This document shows, one piece after another, positions 21,698 to 30,514 of a stretch of DNA of 58,304 bases. The notes beneath the pieces were generated by a model, which worked only from the letters and a program-made list of their open reading frames with translations, was not told where the DNA came from and did no database searches. The DNA lies in contig MU833298.1 of the NCBI GenBank assembly GCA_029204225.1, forward strand, positions 1 through 58,304, read 5' to 3'. The first letter of the stretch is position 1; each line of letters begins with the position of its first letter. The stretch is from Diphasiastrum complanatum. Its lineage: Eukaryota; Streptophyta; Lycopodiopsida; Lycopodiales; Lycopodiaceae. A program made the translations under genes and the position numbers.

Positions 21698-22030
21698 TTT
21701 AGAATGAATGCTCTTTTAAAAATCACAAAGATTTTTGAATTTTAAAAGATCTATGAAAAGGCCTAAAGCTTACTAGAATGCCTATAGGCTTGTCTCTATC
21801 AAATTAGCACACAAGCTTGAATGATCCTCGAAGATCTTACCAAAAATTCCTAGCTTTCACTCTCACAAAAAAATTGCTTTACACTTTTCTTAGACAAAGC
21901 ACTCGGTGAGAAGAGCAAGAATTCTAGGCTTCTAACCTAGATCAGCTAACTGTAGCATCTTCTAATTTTGGAGATAGCAAGAATTCTAGCCCAGAGCTGA
22001 CTCCAGCATCGCTGTTGTGCCAAATAAATA
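21698..22030 (-). other. 5' leader of Copia element 1, truncated
   Basis: Non-coding A/T-rich leader upstream of Gag on the minus strand. It contains two nearby direct copies of AGCAAGAATTCTAG (about 21921 and 21978). No primer-binding site or LTR is found; the sequence changes to gypsy-related DNA at about 22030. Confidence 0.5.
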
Positions 22031-22559
22031 AAAGACCACAGATCATGCCTAAATCTAAGATATATGGGTTGTTGTTGGATCCAACTTGTTGCCAATCTCT
22101 GAAGAGGATCCTAGTCTTTCCCCTTTGAGGAAAAACCCAACTGATACTGTATATCGCCCATGCTCAGTGAGTTTTAGTTCCGAAGGTGGCCGTCCCAAAA
22201 TGAAGACCAACTGCTCCATAGAAGATCTCCCCTGAAATTGCCCTTTCCAACTTTTGACTTCTTGCTTGCATCTGGTGGGCGTTGTCGCAAATGAAACTAA
22301 CCCAAGAAACAGGCTAGCCATCCATCCTTTGCAAACATTGAGTCGTTTCGTTGCCGTTCACGTGCGAGTACTTGAACTGCAAATCTGCCCCACATAGTCC
22401 TCTTTGTTTGATGGTATCAGCCTTCAAAAGAAAAGGTTCCTTCTCGAGCCATCAGCTCCTTGTATCACAAGCAATCATGCAAACCAGGCAAAGCACGAGT
22501 ACTAAGACTCACCACGAATACATACAAGTAAGACACTCAGGCAGGTTTACTAACAAGTA
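22031..22559 (-). other. Gypsy C-linked region with an 88-codon ORF of unknown nature
   Basis: Minus-strand ORF 22055-22321 (SMEQLVFILGRPPSELKL, then YTVSVGFFLKGERL) has no recognised domain. It lies directly downstream of the Gypsy C leader, in the position of a gag, but lacks any Gag motif. It may be host sequence captured at the junction or a spurious ORF. Confidence 0.25.
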
Positions 22560-23146
22560 ACAAAGACAAGGTCCCCCTTTGAGATGGTCCTGCCAACGGA
22601 CCTTTGCATGGCCGCTCCCATACAAATTGATCATAGAATTAGCCCACATAGGACACCTCTCCAACTATCCGTGCTTTCACCATTAAGCAACACATTGCCT
22701 CAATCAGCCCCAACACTTTTTGGTCGATAGCCCTTATAGCTAAACGATCGGCAGCTATTCCGCACCGGCAGCTAACCACCCGTGCTTTACACCCGAATTC
22801 GAACATCATCTCTGTATCAATGGTTAACTCGTACAGTTCGAATATGTCACTCCGCACCCCACAAGGCACAGACCGTGCTTACACCAACCTAATGGCAGCA
22901 CACTGTCTCATCTGTCCCACGTGCAGACATCGCCAGGCCCGAACCGCGAGAACTGGCCATGCTTACATCTCAAGGGCATCACCTTGACTCATCAAGTCCC
23001 CCGTTCTGCCGACCACCCCGACCGTGGACGCACCGTGCTTACACTGTGGGCAGCACCTTGCACAACAGTTGTCTTGATGAACTCCAAACCGTGGCCATTT
23101 CTGTGAGATCCGCATAGCTGACCGGCCAGTCGGCTCTGATACCACA
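22560..23146 (-). mobile_element. Gypsy C leader with primer-binding site
   Basis: On the minus strand, TGGTATCAGAGCC (plus 23132-23144) is a full match to the usual initiator-tRNA-Met primer-binding site, two bases from the LTR end at 23147. The leader that follows is homologous to 25961-26600 of Gypsy B. It carries the same series of GTGCT...AGCAC hairpins: perfect for the first and third, weakened for the second and fourth, G-U containing for the fifth. Confidence 0.88.
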
Positions 23147-24029
23147 TGTAGCGCAGGCATCCCAAAGGGAGCCGGGAACCACGACTTAGCTTCCCAGCCT
23201 TCAACTCTTGCCATCCAAACCCACTTGACATACAAGCAGCCAACTCGCCAACAACGATCAGACTTAACCAACTTGAAGTTCCAAAAAACCAACATTGAGA
23301 TCCAACCTGGTGCCATGCCAGATCGGGGGTCCCGATGTGGGTGACTTCCCTCCAAGCAAGCCGCCTGACATACATCAAACTTAACCAACTCGAAGCTTCG
23401 TTACAAACGAGTAACATCCATTCCAAGCAAGCGGTCTGACTTACATCAAACTTAACCAACTGAAAGCTTCGTCACGAGTGCTGGAAGCCAACCTGGCGCC
23501 ACGCCAGATTGGACAGCCATAAACAGGTAACTTCCACCCAAGCAAGCCATCCAACTCAGCCGACAAGTTAGAGCCCGTTCCCCAAGAGCTTAACCCATTC
23601 AGGTTCATGCAAGGAATTCAGAACCACAAGCCCCGACAGATATGGAGACAACCAGTTCCTGGACCAAATGGTCCCGCCAGCATACCGCTAGCACCACGGA
23701 CCGAATGGTCCTGACGGCATATCGCTGGCATCCCGAGATACGACCCTCAGCTATGTGCCAACTTAAAAATTTGGAAGCGGACTTACAACTGGTGCTTTTA
23801 CTGAACACTGAAACCCAGAAGGTAATCAGAGTCAATTTGAGAAAAAATCCCACTTTATTGATAAATCTTGGAAGGTTACATCTCAAGTGTGTGACCGACT
23901 TAGTCTCCGGGGCGCTAGCATGCCAAGGCGAGAGCCATGACAACATTCCAGCAACAGAGGCTGAGACTTCGTTGGAGCTCCCCCTGAGTCGCAACCCGCA
24001 CTCCCCTATAGTATTGCTGTGATTCGGCA
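23147..24029 (-). mobile_element. Gypsy C LTR (883 bp)
   Basis: On the minus strand it starts TGCCGAATCACAGC (24029) and ends GCTACA (23147), followed by the primer-binding site. The start matches the Gypsy B LTR start (CGTCGAATCACAGC at 25391). A polyadenylation-type CAATAAAG occurs near 23860 on the minus strand. A partial duplication at about 23370-23475 holds two copies of a 55-60 bp unit containing CAAACTTAACCAACT and AAGCTTCGT, with a third related copy near 23270. A purine run (GAGAGGGGGG on the minus strand) directly precedes the LTR start. Confidence 0.75.
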
Positions 24030-24420
24030 CCCCCCCTCTCATACCCCGCACTCTACCCAAGCTGGTAAAGCAAGTTTCTCTCTCTCTAGAATTTTCTCTT
24101 TCTAGAAAGTCATTTTCTTTCTCTAGATTTCATTGATCCTCAAGCTTCCTTTAATCATGCCTAGATCGTGTGAGGTGATTGCACATTGATCTGAGCTCTC
24201 TGGACTCCGCTAGAATCGATCAAAGATTTTCAGCCATAGGAACTTGGCGCCGACTGGATTCTGGTCACAGTGGCGCCGGAGTGGCACCGGCGCCGTTGGC
24301 GCAGAGAGCAGCAGGGGCGCTGCTAGCGCCGGAGACATAGCTGGCGCCGATGGAGCCGGAAGTAAAGCTTGTAAAGGTAGCTTTACAACATCCACCCCAC
24401 CTTTATAAAATCTGATGTCC
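24030..24420. other. Non-coding; CT-rich tract and GGCGCC cluster
   Basis: 24075-24130 is CT-rich with repeated TTTCTCT/TCTAGA. 24240-24350 is an island of high GC content with GGCGCC at about 24248, 24273, 24289 and 24344 plus close variants (GGCGCT, GGCACC). No gene is seen. It may be an LTR or the 3' end of an element upstream of the Gypsy C polypurine tract. Confidence 0.5.
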
Positions 24421-24974
24421 TCATCAGATGTCAGATTAAAGTAAAGGTGTCTCCCAATTAAAATAACTATACATTTAAGCTACTTGGCACAGTACTCAAT
24501 TTACTGGCCACTTTTTATTAACATTGAAACTGGCACACCACAAGTCGGAGGCTCAGCTCTTTGTACTGAAAAATTACATAACTTGAAAAAATATCTTTGT
24601 CTGGAAAAAACGTAGATTTGATATCGCTTTCGTAAAACCCAAGAACCTTATTAACTGGTGACAGAGCCCTTTCTTTGAAATGTTCGCCCCTGTCGCTTCT
24701 GACTTTCAACTTTGGAACTCCTTTGAGTTCCTGATTTGTCCTTGATGCACTTTGTGTTGAGCTCCATGAGCTCCAGATTTGATCAGTTCCGCACACGTAT
24801 CAAGGCTCCCTGAGCCAAAGGATTTATCGTTTGATTGCCCACTATATGGTCCACTCCGTGCCTTGTTGCTTCTGCACCTTGATTTCTCTCCTTGTCCCAG
24901 TCTGATCTTGATATTTTTCCATCTTGGCTCTTTAAGGTAGGCAAAGATTGAGTACTCCGCAATGCACCTCTCAC
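24421..24974. other. No recognisable gene
   Basis: Minus-strand ORFs of 92 and 109 codons (24518-24796, 24706-25035) overlap in different frames. They have no recognised domain; composition suggests decayed repeat DNA. Confidence 0.35.
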
Positions 24975-25360
24975 TTAGCTTGAAGTAGCTCTTTGAATCA
25001 GCCCAAATGTAACCATTGACCTCGTGGAAAGCCAAAGGGTCGCACCAGTCTGATCCGCATCCGAACTATCTCTTCGTGTTTGTTTGAAGCGCCATGTCCG
25101 TTGTGCAAAACTTGACTTTCACAATTCCATCACTGGTCAGTTGCCTCACAGTCAAAACAAGGAGTGTACATCGAGCTTGGCTTCAAGTAGCTCTCTTTGA
25201 ATCAGACACATGCACTCAGAGTTTGCACTAGTCCGATCTCAATGCGAACTGTCCCTTAGCGTCCGTTCGAAATACCAAGTCTCTCATGCAAGACTCAACT
25301 TTCACAGTTCCTTCATTGATCAGCTGCCTTACACGTAACACAAGCCAGCGTACTCATATG
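24975..25360. repeat. Diverged tandem duplication, about 200 bp per unit
   Basis: The two units share, in order: CTTSAAGTAGCTC followed by TTTGAATCAG (24979 and 25182), a GTCYGATC block (about 25047 and 25230), GTCCGTT (25097, 25261), then TTTCACARTTCC (25118, 25296) and CAGYTGCCT (25139, 25321). They look like two old tandem copies just left of the Gypsy B LTR. Confidence 0.6.
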
Positions 25361-25390
25361 TTTTCTCATCATTGCTGGTCCAGAGAAAGG

Positions 25391-25945
25391 CGTCGAATCA
25401 CAGCAGAACTATAGGGGGAGTCCGGCAGACAAAAACTTGGACAGCTCAACCAACGCCAAGAATCCAGTCGCTAGGTCTCAGCTCCCTCTACCAGCACGTG
25501 CCAGGCACAATGCCCAGCACGTGTTGGTGGCCTCAAGACCGGTCAGTCTATGTATGAATGTGACCTCTTTCAAATCTAATAAAGTTGATTCTTGGGGATG
25601 ATTACCATTTCGGTTTCGCTTCCGGGACTGGTCCAAGTGGAAGGACCCTTAGTACAACCTTTTTGCGTCGTTGGCGCCTAAGGGTCCCTGTCATCGACAT
25701 GGGGCTTGCCGCTATGCCAATTGGTCAGTTTGGCGACCACTATGCCTTGGGTTTCATGTGTGGCTTGTCTTTGCCTTTGGTTACCTTTTGAGGACGGATT
25801 CTGAGTTGGCTTTCGGGTTGGTTGGGATTCCAGTTTTCTTAAGTCTGAATGGTTAAGCTTGTTACGTTTCTGAGTTGGCTTTCACGTAAGTGCGTGTTGG
25901 GGAAACCGCTCAAGTCCCAGCGCCCTTTGAGGCGCCGGCGCAACA
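25391..25945 (+). mobile_element. Gypsy B 5' LTR (555 bp)
   Basis: It begins CGTCGAATCACAGCAG (homologous to the TGCCGAATCACAGC start of the Gypsy C LTR; the initial T is mutated) and ends GCGCAACA, followed after two bases by the primer-binding site. A CTAATAAAG polyadenylation-type signal lies at about 25577. It lacks the internal duplications that make the Gypsy C LTR 883 bp long. Confidence 0.7.
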
Positions 25946-25947
25946 TG

Positions 25948-25960
25948 TGGTATCAGAGCC
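25948..25960 (+). other. Primer-binding site of Gypsy B
   Basis: TGGTATCAGAGCC matches the complement of the initiator tRNA-Met 3' end, the usual plant gypsy primer site. It starts two bases after the LTR end. Confidence 0.92.
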
Positions 25961-26640
25961 GACTAGCCGGTCAGCTACGCAAGTCTCACAGGGATGGCCA
26001 CGTTTTGGGATTTGTTAGGTCAAACGTTGCGCAAGGTGTTGTCCACAGTGTAAGCACGGGTGCGTCCACGGTCGGGGTGGTCGACAGAACGGGGGACTTG
26101 ATGAGTCAAAGTGCTGCCCTCGAAGTGTAAGCACTGTCAGTTTTCGAGGTTCGGGCCTGGTGCCGTCTGCACGTAGGATAGATGAGGCGATGTGCTGCCA
26201 TTAGGTTGGTGAAAGCACAGTCTGTGCCTTGTGGGGTGCGGGGTGACATATTCGAACTGTATGGGTTAACCATTGATACAGAGATGCTGCTTGAATTCGG
26301 ACGTAAAGCACGGGTGGTTAGCTGCCGGTGTGGGATATCTGCCATCGTTTAGCTATAAGGGCTATCGACCAAAAAGTGGTGGGGCGTGACTGAGGCAATG
26401 TGCTGCTTAATGGTGAAAGCACGGATGGTTGGATGGATGTTTTCCCGTGGGCTAATTCTATGATAGATTTGTGTGGGCGCGGTTAGGCAAAGGTCCTACG
26501 TCCGGTCTCAAGGGGAATGTGGCTTGAGAGGGATCCTCTGTGTTTGCTTTGGTTGGTATGTTCATTTGTGGTGTGCTTGTTTGGACCTGAATAACCCCTG
26601 GTTGCTTAACTTCTTCCAGGCAATCTGATCTAGTTGGGAG
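25961..26640 (+). other. Gypsy B leader with five similar hairpins, no gag
   Basis: Five imperfect repeats each place a GTGCT-like arm before AGCAC, with the second arm usually in GTRAAGCAC: 26036-26040/26053-26057 (GTGTT), 26111-26115/26130-26134, 26192-26196/26214-26218, 26284-26288/26307-26311 (ATGCT) and 26400-26404/26418-26422. Spacing between units is 75 to 115 bp. No Gag is encoded between PBS and protease. A pyrimidine run ending CTTCCAG at about 26620 could be a splice acceptor. The sequence is shared with Gypsy A (from 16804) and Gypsy C. Confidence 0.8.
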
Positions 26641-26950
26641 TTGAAGGAGGAATTTACATTTGTGGGTGGACGACATACAAGTATGGAAAGGAGCTTCCAT
26701 GGGGCAACCCCCAAGATTGGTTCAAGACTATTATTCCTATCCGGAAAGATCGCGGGGAGGAAGTCAGATTTCATGATCGACTCCGGAGCTTCACATAACT
26801 ATATTTCAAGGAGCGTAGTGGAACAGTTCAGCTTGCCGACCAGAAATGTAACATCAACGCTCAAGGTAGAAACGGCAAAGGGAGCACTAGACGCAGACAA
26901 AGCAACATTGAACATCCCGGTGCAAATTGGGAGATGGAAGGCTAACCACT
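26641..26950 (+). pseudogene. Gypsy B aspartic protease
   Basis: The ORF at 26641 encodes HGATPKIGSRLLFLSGKIAGR and the active-site SDFMIDSGASHNYIS, then VVEQFSLPTRNVTSTLKV. It is nearly identical to the Gypsy A protease. After RWKA (about 26943) it diverges: the ILGxPWL half of the protease seen in Gypsy A is missing, and the sequence enters unrelated DNA ending in a primer-site-like sequence at about 27016. It is a truncated domain. Confidence 0.85.
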
Positions 26951-27015
26951 GCACTTTCTCATTGCGTTCTTGGAGTTCTATCCGGATTGGGAGTCTTGGG
27001 AGACGTTTTATTGGT

Positions 27016-28392
27016 ATCAGAACGGCCATTCGAGTTGTGGAGCGGCTTGGTGTGGACTGGTATATGGAACGACAATTTGGACAACACTTCACTAAGATTG
27101 ATTTGTGAACTGGTTATCATCAGATTAGAATCCATTCAGATGATGCATCGAAGACGGGTTTTAGGACAAGATTTGGTCATTATGAATTTTTGGTTTTACT
27201 GTTCGCTTTAACCAATGCTCCGGCCACTTTCCAGCAGATGATGAATGATTTATTTTGTCTATATTTGGGAAAGTTTGTTGTGGGGTTTTTGGGAGATATT
27301 CTCATCTATAGTAAAACACTCGAAGAGCATAAGAAACATATGTGTACTACCTTGAGGATATTAAGATAGGAGAAGCTTTATGCTAAAGAGTCGAAGTGTG
27401 AATTCTTTAAAAATGAACTGCTATATCTTGGTCATGTCATATCTTGGAAGGTGATTATGATTGATCAAAAAAAGATAAAAACAGTTCTGGAGTAGCCAAT
27501 TTCCAAAACAATACGAGAACTTAAATCATTTTTGGGATTTACTGTTTTCTTCCGTAGGTTTACTTAGGATTATTCAATGATAGATGCACCTCTCAACAAT
27601 GCGTTGAAGGGGGTTATTACTCGTAAAGATATGCCTAGGCCACCACTTGTGGAATGAGACATTGAAAGCAAGTTTTAACAAACTTCAAGAGCTAATTGTC
27701 CCAGCAAGGGTATTAGTCATAGAATTTCCTGATAAACTTTACGTGGTTAAAGTGGATGCTAGTGATAATGTGGTTGGTGCAGTTCTTCAAGAGGGAAGGC
27801 CAATTGCTTTTGAGAGGAAGAAACTGTCTGATGTTCAAACTAGGTATACTCAGGAAAAAGAACTTTTTGTGATGTGCATGCGTTGAAGACACGGAGACAC
27901 TATCTGTATGATATTCAATTTATAGTGTGCTCAAATCACCAACCATTAAAGTATTTTTGTAATCAGAAAGACCTTAGGAGTCAAAAAGCTTGATGGGCTG
28001 AGCTGATGCAAGAATTCAACTTTGATTTGAGATATATTAAAGGATCGTCAAATGAAGCAGCTAATGCCTTGAGTCGAATTGGAGAGGTGAATGAGTTGTC
28101 ATTCACTGAAATCACTACGGACTTCTATCTTTCGTTTCGAGGTCTTTATGAAAAAAATTCTCATTTTGGACCTATTTGGCAAAGGGTTCTAAAAGGCTCT
28201 CAATCAGTTACTAATTTGCAACGTGATCAGTTGGCTGTGAAAGATATGAAGGTAGTGAATGACTTTTCCATCCGGAACAAAATCTTGTTTCGAAAGGAAA
28301 AGATTTGTGTATCAGGAATAGATGCGATAAAACAGATAGTTTTGTTTGAATGTGCTAGCAACTGTGCAAACACAGTGAAAAATATAAAAAAT
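27016..28392 (+). pseudogene. Gypsy RT / RNase H of a different family, fused to Gypsy B
   Basis: The start TTGGTATCAGAACGG resembles a primer-binding site. RT follows in several frames: TKIDL-stop-TGYHQIRI, KTGFRTRFGHYEFL, LTNAPATFQQMMND, and FVVGFLGDILIYSKTLEEHKKHM, where FLGD stands in place of the catalytic YxDD. Then come CEFFKNELLYLGHVIS and LKSFLGFTVFFRRF. RNase H: VVKVDASDNVVGAVLQEGRPIAFE, YTQEKELFVMCM, and NFDLRYIKGSSNEAANALSR at about 28020-28076. The linker to integrase runs to 28390, where coding stops. The RT is clearly not the Gypsy A family, and many stops make it a relic. Confidence 0.85.
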
Positions 28393-28741
28393 ATATATAT
28401 ACGACTTCGTGGCATGTGTATTGTAAGCCCACGTATGAGTATCTGTCAATAAACTTTTGCTATGGCATGTGTTTTGTAAATCCATAAGTAAAAGCTTAGA
28501 AATAATAAAATAACTTAAACTTAGACTTAGAGCTTAGATTTAAGAAACTTAAGCTTAAAAAGATTTCAAGTTATCTTAAGCTATCTTAAGTCTCAAGTTA
28601 AAAACTCCTAAAGTCCTAAGTTCTAAGTTAGAAGTTTTTAGAAGTCTTAGGATGGCTAGTTTAGAACTAATCCCATAAGCTAGTGGATGTTTATGGAAGG
28701 CCCTCCTTGCGATAAGAGGAGAGGTATTTCTCATGTATGGA
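28393..28741. repeat. Dispersed repeat (first copy) and CTTAAG-rich tract
   Basis: 28402-28500 (GGCATGTGTATTGTAAGYCC, then GTCAATAAACT, then ATGGCATGTGT) recurs at 32791-32885 in the same orientation. 28515-28650 is a low-complexity tract of alternating CTTAAG/TTAAGCTT/AAGTT motifs. No coding. Confidence 0.7.
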
Positions 28742-28858
28742 TCACTTTGAGATTATGCTTCTTGGTTTCCAAGGGGAGGCTCGAACCTGGGACCAAAGAA
28801 ACTTTGGATGCCAAGCTAACCAGTTGAGCCAACCCCGTTGGGTCACTTTGAGATTATG
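28742..28858 (-). mobile_element. 85-bp tRNA-derived SINE, copy 1, with target-site duplication
   Basis: An 85-bp insert (28758-28842) is flanked by perfect direct repeats TCACTTTGAGATTATG (28742-28757 and 28843-28858). On the minus strand it reads CCCAACGGGG..., has a pol III A box TGGCTCAACTGG and B box GGTTCGAGCC, and ends in the small hairpin CTTGGAAACCAAG followed by AAG, with no poly(A) or poly(T) tail. The insert is identical over its whole length to the copy at 44533-44617, which lies in the opposite orientation. Confidence 0.93.
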
Positions 28859-29560
28859 ACGAATTACTTTATGATCATCTTGTATTTCATTGTGTTCCCT
28901 TTGAAAAGGTGCATAGCTTGAGAGACGGTGCTCGGGCCTCCTCTTGCCTCCTTTTCATCGGCTTTTTATGGTCAATTTGAGACTCAAAGTCAATGGTGGT
29001 CAATGGCCATTGGTGGGCGTGGCCCATGGATTTTGTAGTTGTAAATTCTAACAATCATCGGTCACTGGATTTTGTAGTTGTAACTTGTAACGATCGTTGG
29101 TCACAGACCATTGGCAGTAGTTATAACAATTTAAGGCCTAGTGACTAGTCCTCAATGACCACAATGCCACTTGACAATCAATCTAATATGTCGGAGTCAT
29201 TTGGCATGCTTCAAATATCTTTAGGTCACTGATTCACATATCTTTAGATCATTGTCATTAAAATTTACGTCATTTTAAAATCACATCAATTTTTAAATTC
29301 ACTTTTTATTTTTCACTTTTTAAATTGATAATACAGTCAACCCTGGATAACCTTGTCTACATATATTCTATTAGTTAATTTTTTGTCAAACTACCCATTA
29401 TGCTTCACAATGAGCGTGTGAAAATTTTTAAAATATCCATTACGCAATGGAATGCGTCGAGCACAGGCCCTGGTCCTTGGTACGTTACACTTTTGCGGTT
29501 TGAAAGGTCAATGAGAGACTAACTGGGGACGGTTTTTAGTATTTACTATCTACTCTATGA
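28859..29560. repeat. Non-coding; 39-bp tandem duplication at 29027-29104
   Basis: Two adjacent 39-bp units (29027-29065 and 29066-29104) each start TGGATTTTGTAGTTGTAA and end GGTCAC. The rest shows no gene; GGTCA/TGGTCAATGG motifs recur nearby. Confidence 0.75.
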
Positions 29561-29810
29561 TTGTACGCGTCAACTGTCTGTGTCTGAAGGGTCGCTCGCT
29601 CGCTCAGCCTCACTGGGTCCACCAATAAATGGACAGCTTTGAGCAAATGCATTTTCCTACAAAGTGCCCGTGAATTGTGTGAAAGTTCGAGGAGGAGAAG
29701 AATCCAGATCGATAGTGTTGATTTCAAGCAGCAGCAGCAGGAGCACAGGGGGCAGCAGAAGCAGAAGCAGGTGCGCTTCGTTCTCCAGCCCCCTCTTAAG
29801 TCTCTTCATC

Positions 29811-29993
29811 ATGGCCAAACACACACAAGTGGCGTATCATACGAAACACAAAGACATCCGTTCTGCTAGGCAGTGCCTGCACGTTAAAAAAGCATCAAAG
29901 CATCACGGGGTTTCCTTCGAACAACTCGCGAGCATAGTAGCCAGCGGGATTACCATTTTAGCAGCCCTTATACAGCTCGGCATTATGCTGTGA
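29811..29993 (+). CDS. Small 60-residue putative membrane protein, possible retrocopy
   Basis: The ORF starts at ATG 29811 and encodes 60 residues: a basic, His/Lys-rich N-terminal half (KHTQVAYHTKHKDIR) and a C-terminal hydrophobic helix (LASIVASGITILAALIQLGI) that could be a tail anchor. The frame is open further upstream to 29664 (109 codons in all), but the upstream part is Ser/Arg low complexity and looks like 5' UTR. Downstream, AATAAAC (about 30072) is followed at 30103 by a run of twelve A. This resembles the end of a processed mRNA, so either a live small gene or a retrocopy. I do not recognise the protein; size and topology recall small organelle or ER membrane subunits, but no motif supports a name. 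Confidence 0.4.
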   Translation: MAKHTQVAYHTKHKDIRSARQCLHVKKASKHHGVSFEQLASIVASGITILAALIQLGIML

Positions 29994-30070
29994 ATGGCGA
30001 AGAGACACTGACGGATGCAGCAGGAGGAGGTGGTCAGCTGCATCTTTGAAAAGTGAGGGAATACTGGCTT

Positions 30071-30114
30071 CAATAAACTATATAATTTGTGCCTACTGCT
30101 TCAAAAAAAAAAAA
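30071..30114 (+). terminator. Polyadenylation signal and genomic poly(A) tract
   Basis: AATAAAC (about 30072-30078) precedes an A12 run at 30103-30114 by about 25 bases. The spacing matches a cleaved and polyadenylated transcript copied back into the genome. No clear target duplication was identified. Confidence 0.45.
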
Positions 30115-30405
30115 CAAAAAACTTTCGAACTGTTGTGATGTACGTGTTTCTATCTGCAACTCGATGCATCCGTTTTGGTGGGTTGCTCATCATTGCGATC
30201 AGACTTAGATTATAGATTGATTGTAGACTACAAGGATTGACATAGTATATTGTGGTTGCTCACAATCTCTCAGGCCGAACGAACTCGTTTTGTTTGCAGC
30301 TGCAAGTGTTGTGTAGGTTTTGGCAATAAATTTGTGGGAGCTTGTGATGTGCACTGGACTTGTATTTATTATAGCAAGAATGTTGTGGCTTCCCACAAAA
30401 GCCTA

Positions 30406-30508
30406 CCTTGCTGTAGTTGTGGTATTTTGGGTTTTTGTAAATGTTTAATATAAACCTTCCTTGCTGTAGTTGTGGTATTTTGGGTTTTTGTAAATGTTTA
30501 ATATAAAC
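30406..30508. repeat. Perfect 50-bp tandem duplication
   Basis: CCTTGCTGTAGTTGTGGTAT...ATATAAAC occurs at 30406-30455 and again at 30459-30508 with no mismatch that I can see (period 53 bp). The perfect identity suggests a recent duplication. Confidence 0.92.
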
Positions 30509-30514
30509 AAGTAC

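Noticed and set aside
25961-26640. CRISPR-like repeat array in the gypsy leader
   Set aside because: Repeats are degenerate, unevenly spaced and belong to a plant retroelement leader; no cas genes and a eukaryotic context.
28758-28842. Possible functional tRNA gene
   Set aside because: A and B boxes are present, but the T stem does not pair properly, the anticodon arm loop has an abnormal size, and target duplications flank the unit: it is a SINE.
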